Source: Lachnospiraceae bacterium (lineage in GTDB: Bacteria; Bacillota; Clostridia; Lachnospirales; Lachnospiraceae). Taken from it: DNA of 37,641 bases. How positions within the stretch are numbered: the first letter of the stretch is position 1; every line of letters starts with the position of its first letter. The notes below the pieces were generated by a model that worked only from the letters and a program-made list of their open reading frames with translations, searched no databases and had not been told where the DNA came from. A program made the translations under genes and the position numbers. The stretch spans positions 1-37,641 of the forward strand of contig JAILAN010000041.1 of assembly GCA_024681595.1 (NCBI GenBank), in the 5' to 3' direction. Of this stretch, positions 1 through 7,374 are shown piece by piece.

Positions 1-573
1 AACGAACTGGATGATTATATCAACTCTACGGGCCGTGACAACGAGGGTGATGTTATCCCTGATGATCTGGAGACCGCGGTTGAAAAGGTTGACGAGGCCA
101 AGCTCGAAGAGTCTGAGGAAATGGCAGAACTTATCGAAGAATCGCTCAAGGAAGCAAATCTCGATAAGGAAGTTGATATAGAATTCACCGCACAATATGT
201 TCAGCTGACTTTAAACGGAGCGCTGCTTTTTGATTCCGGCTCGGTTGAATTAAGACAGGAATCACTGCCGATGCTCACACAGATAGGCAGGATACTGGAG
301 CGATACGCCAAATCAACGATAGAGATCGAAGGACACACGGACAATGTTCCTATGCGCGGTAACGGCAAATATTCCAACAATGATGAATTAAGTGCCGGAA
401 GAGCGCTGTCGGTATTCTATTACCTTGAAGACAATACGACCCTTGATATGAGTTTTGTCAAGCATGCAGGACGAGGAGAGTATATCCCCATAGCGGACAA
501 CTCAACTCCAGAAGGCAGACAGATGAACAGACGTGTCGAGATCAAAATATACAATTCCCTCAGCGGATATTAA
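1..573 (+). CDS. motB: MotB flagellar stator protein, C-terminal part (5' end outside window)
   Basis: The reading frame is open from base 1 and ends at TAA 571-573, so about 190 C-terminal residues are visible and the membrane helix and plug region are missing. The visible part begins with an acidic, charged linker. It continues into an OmpA/MotB peptidoglycan-binding domain that contains LFDSGS, the signature IEIEGHTDNVP, and the terminal pattern GRQMNRRVEI typical of OmpA-family domains. MotB forms the ion-driven stator with MotA and anchors it to the cell wall. Its position directly before fliL and fliM fits the usual Firmicutes order. An internal ATG at 121 is not the gene start because homologous sequence continues upstream in frame. 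OmpA-domain assignment is firm; MotB rather than another OmpA protein is inferred from context. Confidence 0.93.
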   Translation, partial: NELDDYINSTGRDNEGDVIPDDLETAVEKVDEAKLEESEEMAELIEESLKEANLDKEVDIEFTAQYVQLTLNGALLFDSGSVELRQESLPMLTQIGRILERYAKSTIEIEGHTDNVPMRGNGKYSNNDELSAGRALSVFYYLEDNTTLDMSFVKHAGRGEYIPIADNSTPEGRQMNRRVEIKIYNSLSGY

Positions 574-585
574 GGAAGGCTCAAT

Positions 586-1122
586 ATGAAAAAGAATTTT
601 GTTTCGATCGCCATACTGGCACTCCTTATCGTGAATATCGTACTGACCGCGATAATGATGTTCAGTGTGATGAGCACGAATAAGAAGACCGCATCGCTGA
701 TCACTGATATTGCTACGGCTATCAATCTGGAGCTTGTTGACGGCAGCACGGCAACTGAGGAAGAGGTTGCCACGGTCAGCATGGCAGATATAGAGATATA
801 TACCATAGCAGATATGACCATTCCGTTAAAGAGAGGAACCAATGCGGACGGAACGGCTGATACAAAGGATCACTTCGCAATGGTTTCGGTATCACTGTCC
901 ATGAACAAGACGAACAAGGACTATGAGACCTACGGCGCGGATGTTGTTAACAAAGAAGACCTGATAAAGGGGTATATCAACGAAGTGGTTTCTCAGTATA
1001 CGGTTGAACAGGCCAAGGAGAATTCGACACAGATCTGCGACGAGATATTAAAGAAGATACAGGGAGCTTACAATTCCGACTTCATATTTGACGTTAAATT
1101 CAGCAGCGCTCTGTATCAGTAA
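586..1122 (+). CDS. fliL: FliL, flagellar basal-body-associated protein
   Basis: A 178-residue protein with a short cytoplasmic start (MKKN), one N-terminal transmembrane helix at about residues 6-27, and an extracytoplasmic domain with the FliL-like stretch of about 100 residues. The gene lies 12 bases after motB and before fliM, the classical position. FliL surrounds or stabilises the stator and is tied to torque generation in several species. The ATG at 586 is preceded by an AAGGAAGG ribosome site. The sequence is weakly conserved as a family, so the name rests on size, topology and position as much as on motif. Confidence 0.85.
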   Translation: MKKNFVSIAILALLIVNIVLTAIMMFSVMSTNKKTASLITDIATAINLELVDGSTATEEEVATVSMADIEIYTIADMTIPLKRGTNADGTADTKDHFAMVSVSLSMNKTNKDYETYGADVVNKEDLIKGYINEVVSQYTVEQAKENSTQICDEILKKIQGAYNSDFIFDVKFSSALYQ

Positions 1123-1156
1123 TACATGATCCTCGTAAAAGGGGAGGTGAGAATTC

Positions 1157-2137
1157 GTGGGCGAGGTACTGTCCCAAAGTGAAATAGACAATTTGCTGGC
1201 AGCCTTAACAACCGGTGAATTGGATGTTAACGAGATGCAGGAGACTTCGGACAAGCAGGTCAAGGATTATGACTTCAAACGTCCCGCGAAGTTCTCGAAA
1301 GAGCATTTACGTACACTTGAAATTATATATGAACATTATGGCAGACTGATCTCCACGAACCTGCCGCTTTACCTTCGAAAGTCGGTCCAGACGACCGTCG
1401 CTTCGTCGGAAACGGTTACATTCTCGGAGTTTTCCAACGCCCTGTCCAATCCAGTTATTTTGGGCATAATTGACTTTAAGCCCTTAAATGGTAATATTAT
1501 TGTAGAACTTTCGCCGAATCTGGGGTTCGCAATGATAGACAGGATGCTCGGAGGAGCGGGAGTTCCTCTCGAGAAGAACAGGGATTTTTCCGAGATAGAG
1601 ATGACTATCATCACCAAGCTCATGATCATATGCATGCAGCTGATGAAGGAACCGTGGAAAAACGTTCTTGATATCAACCCCATAATGGAACGTATCGAGA
1701 CCAACGCCCAGTTCGCACAGGTCATAGCACCTTCAGACATGATCGCCATCGTAACTATGAATATCAGGATAGGCGATACCGAAGGGTTCATGAATATATG
1801 TCTTCCTTACTTTACATTAGAGGAAGTTATGGATAAACTTAATACCAAGTATTGGTTCTCGACCATGCAGAAGGAAGATTCTTCCGATTATCATGAACAT
1901 ATCGAGTCTCTGATCAAGAGAGTTGATGTTCCTGTCAGAGCGGTACTTGGAAGATCGGTAGTATCTGTTAATGAATTTTTGGGATTACAGGTCGGAGACG
2001 TCATCAGACTTGATTCGGCCGTTGAATCCGAAATGGATATCTTTGTAGGAAACATACGCAAGTTTACGGCTCTGCCGGGTTCCAGCAAAGACAAATATGC
2101 CGTCAGGATTACGACGGTACGAAGAGAGGGGGAGTAA
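1157..2137 (+). CDS. fliM: FliM, flagellar motor switch protein
   Basis: A 326-residue protein that starts with GTG at 1157 behind a GGGGAGGTGAG ribosome site. It opens with the FliM N-terminal CheY-P docking motif (LSQSEIDNLL, residues 5-14). The middle domain carries the LGGAG loop (residues 131-135), matching the GGXG motif used to contact FliG. The C-terminal part is a SpoA/FliN-like domain. FliM forms the C-ring and passes the CheY signal to FliG. It is followed after 3 bases by fliY, which indicates translational coupling. Length is normal for the family (about 320-335). Confidence 0.97.
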   Translation: MGEVLSQSEIDNLLAALTTGELDVNEMQETSDKQVKDYDFKRPAKFSKEHLRTLEIIYEHYGRLISTNLPLYLRKSVQTTVASSETVTFSEFSNALSNPVILGIIDFKPLNGNIIVELSPNLGFAMIDRMLGGAGVPLEKNRDFSEIEMTIITKLMIICMQLMKEPWKNVLDINPIMERIETNAQFAQVIAPSDMIAIVTMNIRIGDTEGFMNICLPYFTLEEVMDKLNTKYWFSTMQKEDSSDYHEHIESLIKRVDVPVRAVLGRSVVSVNEFLGLQVGDVIRLDSAVESEMDIFVGNIRKFTALPGSSKDKYAVRITTVRREGE

Positions 2138-2140
2138 CGC

Positions 2141-3376
2141 ATGGACGGAATGCTATCACAAGATGAAATAAATGCATTACTTTCCGGAATGGATGTCTCT
2201 GGAGGGGGAGATGCCGGAGGAGATGCTCCGGCCGGAGACAGCGCAGCAGCTGATTCATCACCTGCTGAAGGCGGTGGTTCCTCATCTGGAGTGGATGAAT
2301 CACTCCTTAGTATGGAGGAGAGGGATGCGGTTGGAGAGATAGCTAACATCAGCATGGGTTCATCAGCTACCACGCTGTATTCCCTCGTTAACCGCAAGGT
2401 TGATATAACCACCCCGCAGGTTGAACTGTCTAACTGGGATACGGTTATTCAGGACTACCAGAAACCGTGCGTATTTATTCAGATCAAATATACAGTAGGT
2501 CTGGACGGATCCAATATCATGGTCCTCAAGGAACATGATGTCAAGGTCATCACAGATCTGATGATGGGAGGCGACGGAACCAACACCGACGGAGAACTCG
2601 GTGAACTGCACTTAAGTGCCATATCCGAAGCCATGAACCAGATGATGGGATCGGCGGCCACGTCGTTATCGACGATGCTGGGCAAGATGATAGACATATC
2701 ACCCCCGGAGGCCTCGCTGGTAGATCTTACAGGACAGGAACCCGATCAGGTTGCAGCATTCCTTTCCGGAACCTTTGCCAAGGTATCCTTCAGGATGCAG
2801 ATCGACGAACTGGTTGACTCAACGATCATCCAGCTCTATCCCATAGATTTTGCCAAGGAGTTGTATTCAACATTTGCCGGAGGAGGATCGGAACCCGAAC
2901 CGGAACCCGAGCCCGCACCGGCTGCTGCACCCGTTCCCGAGGCAGCACCGGCACCGGAACCTTACGTTCCGCCGCAGGCACCGCCTCCGATGCAACAACA
3001 GGCTCCGCCTATGGGTTACCCTCAGATGGCTCCACAGATGGGCTATCCGCCTATGGGATACCCTCAGATGCCTCAGCCGAACATGAATATCCAGCCGGCA
3101 CAGTTCCAGAACTTTACGGCGGATTATTCTCAGGTTCCGGGGGCAGAGAACATTGGTATTATCAAGGACGTTCCTTTGGAGGTCACCGTTGAACTCGGAA
3201 GAACCAAGAAATCAATTTCGGAGATCCTTGATTTTGCACCCGGTACTATCATAGAACTGGATAAGATAGCCGGTGAGCCTATAGATGTATTAGTTAACGG
3301 CAAGTTCGTAGCTAAAGGCGAAGTAGTAGTTATTGAAGAAAGTTTCGGTATTCGTGTTACCGAGATAATTAATTAG
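2141..3376 (+). CDS. fliY: FliY, motor switch phosphatase (CheC-like domain plus FliN/SpoA domain)
   Basis: A 411-residue protein with three parts. Residues 1-15 repeat the FliM-type CheY-P docking motif (MLSQDEINALLSGM). Residues about 55-245 form a CheC-like phosphatase domain that keeps both catalytic pairs, E66/N69 (EIAN) and E163/N166 (EAMN). Residues about 250-325 are a Pro/Glu/Met/Gln-rich low-complexity linker. Residues about 335-411 are a FliN/SpoA domain for the C-ring. In Bacillus and Thermotoga FliY both builds the switch and dephosphorylates CheY-P. The intact catalytic pairs predict an active enzyme. The gene sits between fliM and cheY, as in Bacillus. It is sometimes annotated fliN; the phosphatase domain makes fliY the better name. 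Confidence 0.96.
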   Translation: MDGMLSQDEINALLSGMDVSGGGDAGGDAPAGDSAAADSSPAEGGGSSSGVDESLLSMEERDAVGEIANISMGSSATTLYSLVNRKVDITTPQVELSNWDTVIQDYQKPCVFIQIKYTVGLDGSNIMVLKEHDVKVITDLMMGGDGTNTDGELGELHLSAISEAMNQMMGSAATSLSTMLGKMIDISPPEASLVDLTGQEPDQVAAFLSGTFAKVSFRMQIDELVDSTIIQLYPIDFAKELYSTFAGGGSEPEPEPEPAPAAAPVPEAAPAPEPYVPPQAPPPMQQQAPPMGYPQMAPQMGYPPMGYPQMPQPNMNIQPAQFQNFTADYSQVPGAENIGIIKDVPLEVTVELGRTKKSISEILDFAPGTIIELDKIAGEPIDVLVNGKFVAKGEVVVIEESFGIRVTEIIN

Positions 3377-3392
3377 AAACAGGAGATTGAAC

Positions 3393-3755
3393 ATGGCAAA
3401 GAATATTTTAATTGTTGACGACGCGGCATTTATGCGAATGATGATCAAGGATATCCTTAGCAAGAACGGATATAACGTTGTCGGCGAAGCCGAAAACGGT
3501 GCGAAGGCATTCGATAAGTACAACGAGTTACATCCCGACCTTGTCCTTATGGATATTACAATGCCGGAGATGGACGGAATCGCAGCTCTTAAAAAGATCA
3601 AAGGCGCAGACCCCAATGCACTCATTATCATGTGCTCTGCAATGGGTCAGCAGGCTATGGTTATCGAGGCAATTCAATCCGGTGCTAAAGACTTTATCGT
3701 TAAGCCCTTCCAGGCTGACCGCGTATTAGAGGCAGTCAAAAAGGTAGTCGGTTAA
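3393..3755 (+). CDS. cheY: CheY, chemotaxis response regulator
   Basis: A single-domain receiver of 120 residues. The acid pocket is D9/D10, the phospho-acceptor is D54 (LVLMDITMPEMDG), the switch Ser is S82 (CSAMG) and the conserved Lys is K104 (IVKPF). No output domain follows. CheA phosphorylates it, and CheY-P binds FliM/FliY to change motor direction. I chose ATG 3393, 7 bases after AGGAG (3381-3385), over a TTG at 3387 in the same frame that lies almost on the ribosome site. The stop TAA overlaps the fliO ATG by one base, so the two are translationally coupled. Confidence 0.97.
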   Translation: MAKNILIVDDAAFMRMMIKDILSKNGYNVVGEAENGAKAFDKYNELHPDLVLMDITMPEMDGIAALKKIKGADPNALIIMCSAMGQQAMVIEAIQSGAKDFIVKPFQADRVLEAVKKVVG

Positions 3756-4147
3756 TGCTGCTTAGCACATTCGACGGAACAAACAGTGTTCTGCAGTTTC
3801 TAACTCTGCTCCTCATCTTTGTTTTCATCATTGCCGTGACATATTTCACGGTGCGCTGGATGTCAAAGATAGGTCAGGGTCAGTCGAAGTACTCGAATAT
3901 TGAGGTCATTGAGACCCGGAGGATCACCAATAACAAATTCCTCCAGATCATCAAGGCCGGTGATAAATATCTGCTGATCGGCGTAGGTAAGGACGAAATC
4001 AGCATGATAAGCGAACTGAATGAAGATTCTCTGGATCTCGAATCCGGTGTTTCTTCGGATACGGGGATGAATTTCTCCTCGCTCCTGGATAAAGCCAGGA
4101 ACCTTACCAAAAAGGACCTAAACGACGAAGATAAGGAACAAAGTTAG
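3755..4147 (+). CDS. fliO: FliO (FliZ-type) flagellar export assembly protein
   Basis: A 130-residue protein with one transmembrane helix at about residues 14-34 and a cytoplasmic domain with the FliO pattern of basic strand-rich sequence (IEVIETRRITNNKFLQII, then KYLLIGVG). FliO acts as a helper for assembling the FliP ring of the flagellar type III export gate. The tail of about 50 residues is polar and charged. Its place between cheY and fliP is the standard Firmicutes order, where it is also called fliZ. It overlaps cheY by one base. Confidence 0.9.
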   Translation: MLLSTFDGTNSVLQFLTLLLIFVFIIAVTYFTVRWMSKIGQGQSKYSNIEVIETRRITNNKFLQIIKAGDKYLLIGVGKDEISMISELNEDSLDLESGVSSDTGMNFSSLLDKARNLTKKDLNDEDKEQS

Positions 4148-4153
4148 GTTACG

Positions 4154-5011
4154 ATGAAAAAGATACTTGCGATAATATGCCTGCTGGTAACGGTGGGCAT
4201 GTTGTGTATATTGCCTTCGATTCCCGTTCATGCACAGAATCTTGGAGGGATCGGAGATGCACTGACCGGAGAGACTACCGAGTCGACGGTCATACGTGAG
4301 CCCGGGTCTTCATCATCGCAGGACGAGCTCGGAGAACTGAATATCGCAAACAGCCTTATCATAACGCAACGGGGTGATAACGGCAGTGTGAACGGAACAC
4401 TGAGGATACTGATCACACTGACACTTATCGGACTTGCGCCGATAATGCTCATCATGCTGACGTGCTTCACACGGCTTATTATCGTTCTCCACTTTACACG
4501 TGCGGCTTTAGCTACCCAGACGGCTCCTCCAAACCAGGTGCTGCTTGGGTTAGCTTTGTTTTTAACCTATTTCATCATGAGGCCGACGATAACGCAGATC
4601 TATACGGAAGCCATAGTTCCGTTTGATAACGGAACCATAACCCAGGAGGAATTCTTCGAAACAGCCATCACACCTTTAAGGGAATTTATGTACGGACAGA
4701 CTCAGACCAAGGATGTCAGCATGTTCCTTGAGATCAGCGGTACCGAATGGGACGGTACGCTGGAGGGTATCCCTACAGAGGTGCTCATACCCAGTTTTAT
4801 CGTTAGTGAGTTAAGAACGGCCTTTATCATAGGCTTTTTGATATATATACCGTTTATCGTTATAGACATGGTTGTGGCATCCTCCCTTATGAGTATGGGT
4901 ATGATGATGCTGCCGCCGACCACTATCTCCATGCCGTTTAAGATACTGTTGTTCGTACTCGCCGACGGGTGGAATCTTATAATCGGCAATCTGGTAAAGA
5001 CATTTTATTAG
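4154..5011 (+). CDS. fliP: FliP, flagellar export gate protein
   Basis: A 285-residue membrane protein. It has a cleavable-looking signal peptide (residues 1-28, ending VHAQ), a short extracytoplasmic segment, then the FliP core. The core includes ARAAL-like sequence (FTRAALATQTAPPNQVLLGLALFLTYFIM) and the C-terminal MGMMMLPP motif. Five FliP subunits build the central pore of the type III export gate with FliQ and FliR. Length is slightly above the usual 250 because of the N-terminal segment. The gene starts 6 bases after fliO. Confidence 0.97.
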   Translation: MKKILAIICLLVTVGMLCILPSIPVHAQNLGGIGDALTGETTESTVIREPGSSSSQDELGELNIANSLIITQRGDNGSVNGTLRILITLTLIGLAPIMLIMLTCFTRLIIVLHFTRAALATQTAPPNQVLLGLALFLTYFIMRPTITQIYTEAIVPFDNGTITQEEFFETAITPLREFMYGQTQTKDVSMFLEISGTEWDGTLEGIPTEVLIPSFIVSELRTAFIIGFLIYIPFIVIDMVVASSLMSMGMMMLPPTTISMPFKILLFVLADGWNLIIGNLVKTFY

Positions 5012-5016
5012 CAACC

Positions 5017-5056
5017 CTGATAACAGTTTTTTCACATCACCAGCTGATAATAGTTT
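5017..5056 (+). repeat. Short imperfect direct repeat in the fliP-fliQ gap
   Basis: The 63-base gap between fliP and fliQ holds two copies of CTGATAAYAGTTT, at 5017-5029 and 5044-5056. They differ at one base and are 27 bases apart. The fliQ ribosome site (GGGGAGAGGAG) follows. No promoter is evident. The repeat could be a small duplication left by replication slippage; I assign no function. Confidence 0.5.
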
Positions 5057-5074
5057 GGGGAGAGGAGCTTTTAC

Positions 5075-5344
5075 ATGAATGTTGATACAGTCACAATGAT
5101 CGCATCGGAGGCACTTTTTACGATCATTAAAACAGCAGCGCCCGTTTTGCTGGTATCTTTAGTTGTCGGACTTATGGTCAGTATATTTCAGACAGTAACG
5201 TCTATTCAGGAACAGACACTGACGTTTGTCCCCAAGATAGTATCCATTTTCCTTGCCCTAATGGTCCTCGGACACTGGATGCTCAACAATATGGTCGGAT
5301 TAATGGAAAAACTCTGGTCTGATTTTTCGGTCTATATAAAGTAA
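5075..5344 (+). CDS. fliQ: FliQ, flagellar export gate protein
   Basis: An 89-residue protein of two transmembrane helices, with the family pattern of an early helix-breaking PVLLVSLVVGL segment and QEQTLTFVPKI between the helices. Length matches FliQ exactly (about 89). FliQ packs against the FliP/FliR pore in the export gate. ATG 5075 follows a strong GGGGAGAGGAG ribosome site. fliR follows after 3 bases. Confidence 0.96.
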   Translation: MNVDTVTMIASEALFTIIKTAAPVLLVSLVVGLMVSIFQTVTSIQEQTLTFVPKIVSIFLALMVLGHWMLNNMVGLMEKLWSDFSVYIK

Positions 5345-5347
5345 TAT

Positions 5348-6127
5348 ATGCTGGATTATTCTTTTACCTACGGGGACCTGGAACTTTTTATACTGGTTTT
5401 GGTGCGCGTTACGTCTTTTGTGTACATAGCGCCTTTTTTCAGTATGACCAATACCCCCAGACCGGTGAGGATCGGCCTGTCGCTGTTTGTGACTGTTTTA
5501 CTATATAAACTGATCCCTCACGATCCTTTGGGTTATACCACATTGCTCCAATACACCGGAATAATCCTCAAGGAGGTCATAACGGGGCTCCTTATAGGAC
5601 TCGGAGCCAATCTTTGTACACTGATAGTTAATTTCGCCGGGCATGTAGCTGACATGGAGATAGGAATATCCATGGTCAGCCTGATGGATCCCGCAACCAG
5701 GCAGAATGCCACAATTTCGGGAGTGTACTATAATTACATGCTCATGCTCATACTGCTTATTTCCGGTATGCACAGATATCTGTTGACCGCACTGGCGGAA
5801 ACATACACGCTGATCCCGATCAACGGACAGATCTTTCATGATAACAAGATCATAAACGGAATGATATCGTTCATGGGAGATTACATGCTGATAGGCTTCA
5901 GGATAATCCTTCCTATCTTTGCAGTGATGATAATACTGAATGCTGTGCTTGGAATACTGGCCAAGGTTTCACCGCAGCTTAATATGTTCGCGGTAGGTAT
6001 TCAGATCAAGGTCCTTACCGGACTTTCGATACTGTTTGTATCGACGGCGCTGCTTCCGAGCGTTGCTGAATTGATCTTTAATGAGATGAAACATATGGTA
6101 GTGACCATGGTTGAGGCTTTGTCATAA
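5348..6127 (+). CDS. fliR: FliR, flagellar export gate protein
   Basis: A 259-residue polytopic membrane protein with about six helices. It includes the FliR-type segment RPVRIGLSLFVTVLLY near residue 40 and the C-terminal PQLNMFAVGIQIKVLTGL motif. FliR is the single-copy subunit that closes the FliP-FliQ pore and contacts FlhB. The stop TAA overlaps the flhB ATG by one base (TAATG), so the two gate proteins are translationally coupled. Length is normal. Confidence 0.96.
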   Translation: MLDYSFTYGDLELFILVLVRVTSFVYIAPFFSMTNTPRPVRIGLSLFVTVLLYKLIPHDPLGYTTLLQYTGIILKEVITGLLIGLGANLCTLIVNFAGHVADMEIGISMVSLMDPATRQNATISGVYYNYMLMLILLISGMHRYLLTALAETYTLIPINGQIFHDNKIINGMISFMGDYMLIGFRIILPIFAVMIILNAVLGILAKVSPQLNMFAVGIQIKVLTGLSILFVSTALLPSVAELIFNEMKHMVVTMVEALS

Positions 6128-7245
6128 TGCTACTACGGTATAACCTGCAATACTTTGCAAAGGACGGACCGGGCGGAGAAAAAACAGAACAGCCCACGTC
6201 CAAGAAACTGAGTGATGCTCGTAAAAAGGGTCAGGTATCCAAATCAAAGGAAGTGGCTACCTGTGCGGGGCTTCTGTCGGCATTTATCCTTCTGAAGCTG
6301 TATCTGGGTTCTTTGGGTACCGGTTTTCTGAATCTGTTCGGCGGGCTGTATTCAATGATCCCTTCTACAATACAGCAGTATGACGGAAATATTCCTCAGC
6401 AGGCGATACTGTACTATATCAGACTGGCCATGATCAGGATAATCATGATGATACTTCCGTTCCTGCTGGTATCGTTTATAGTTGCCTTTGTCTGCGATCT
6501 GGTTCAGGTCAAATGGAGGGTATCCACGGAACCATTAAAACCCAAGTTCAGCAAGCTCAATCCTATCAGCGGATTTAAAAAGTTTTTGTCCCTGAACTCA
6601 TTGGTCGAACTGCTTAAATCACTTATTAAGCTGGCTCTGGTCGGCTATATGGTCTACTCATATTTAAAGGGTCAGGCTAATCAGATATTCATGCTTCTTG
6701 ACATGTCCATAGGACAGTCACTGATGCTGATTGGTAACATCGTTACGGATCTGGGCATCAGGATATCTGCTTTGTACGTTGTCATCGCCGCTGCGGATTA
6801 CAAGTACCAGAAGTGGAAATTCAACGAAGATATGAAAATGACCAAACAGGAAGTAAAGGACGAGTTCAAGGAGCAGGAAGGTGATCCTCAGATCAAGGGT
6901 AAGCAAAGACAGCGAATGAGAGAAGCATCCATGCGCCGTATGATGCAGCAGCTTCCCACAGCAGATGTTGTCATCACGAACCCTACCCATTATGCGGTCG
7001 CTATCAGATACCGCAGGGACGAGGATGATGCACCCGTAGTCATCGCCAAAGGAGCCGATTACCTCGCACAGAAGATCAAGGATATCGCGCGGGATAATGA
7101 TATCTACATCATGGAAGACAAGCCTCTGGCCCGAATGCTCTATGCAAATGTAGAAATCGATCAGGCAATCCCGCCTGAACTGTACGAAGCTGTCGCAAAC
7201 GTCCTCGCATTTGTTTACCAGATGCAGGGGAAAATAGGGGCCTGA
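6127..7245 (+). CDS. flhB: FlhB, flagellar export switch protein
   Basis: A 372-residue protein. The N-terminus carries the family signature GEKTEQPTSKKLSDARKKGQ (about residues 17-36), followed by four membrane helices and a cytoplasmic domain. The self-cleavage motif NPTH is at residues 285-288, and cleavage between N and P is expected to switch export from hook to filament substrates. All key residues are present. It overlaps fliR by one base. After its stop comes an unusual 129-base gap with a long inverted repeat before flhA. Confidence 0.97.
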   Translation: MLLRYNLQYFAKDGPGGEKTEQPTSKKLSDARKKGQVSKSKEVATCAGLLSAFILLKLYLGSLGTGFLNLFGGLYSMIPSTIQQYDGNIPQQAILYYIRLAMIRIIMMILPFLLVSFIVAFVCDLVQVKWRVSTEPLKPKFSKLNPISGFKKFLSLNSLVELLKSLIKLALVGYMVYSYLKGQANQIFMLLDMSIGQSLMLIGNIVTDLGIRISALYVVIAAADYKYQKWKFNEDMKMTKQEVKDEFKEQEGDPQIKGKQRQRMREASMRRMMQQLPTADVVITNPTHYAVAIRYRRDEDDAPVVIAKGADYLAQKIKDIARDNDIYIMEDKPLARMLYANVEIDQAIPPELYEAVANVLAFVYQMQGKIGA

Positions 7246-7257
7246 TGCATATAAAAG

Positions 7258-7353
7258 CTATAAATGAGTATCTCACCGATATTTGCTCTAAAGCAAACCT
7301 TTCGCAACGCGTGTTTGCGTAGAGCAAATATCGCTGAGATACGGACTATAAAT
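7258..7353. repeat. Long inverted repeat flanked by 8-bp direct repeats, between flhB and flhA
   Basis: Arms 7268-7290 and 7320-7342 are 23 bases each and complementary except for one position. An inner pair, GCAAAC 7293-7298 with GTTTGC 7313-7318, extends the hairpin. The octamer CTATAAAT lies on both sides, in direct orientation (7258-7265 and 7346-7353), as a target-site duplication would. There is no T-run after the stem, so it is not a standard terminator. It may be a small non-autonomous insertion (MITE-like) or a regulatory RNA hairpin in the middle of the operon. The flhA ribosome site follows at about 7361-7370. Confidence 0.75.
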
Positions 7354-7374
7354 ATTTGAAGAAAGGAGGAGAAC

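Noticed and set aside
3387-3392. TTG start for cheY two codons upstream
   Set aside because: It nearly overlaps the AGGAG ribosome site; ATG 3393 has correct spacing and gives the standard CheY N-terminus.
5017-5056. fliP-fliQ direct repeat as a regulator site
   Set aside because: It is short, with no promoter nearby and a location inside a tightly packed operon; kept only as a repeat.
7261-7282. Possible sigma-28 promoter (TAAA then ACCGATAT) before flhA
   Set aside because: The gap between the two elements is about 10 bases rather than 15, the -10 lacks the usual GCCGATAA form, and the bases belong to the inverted repeat.
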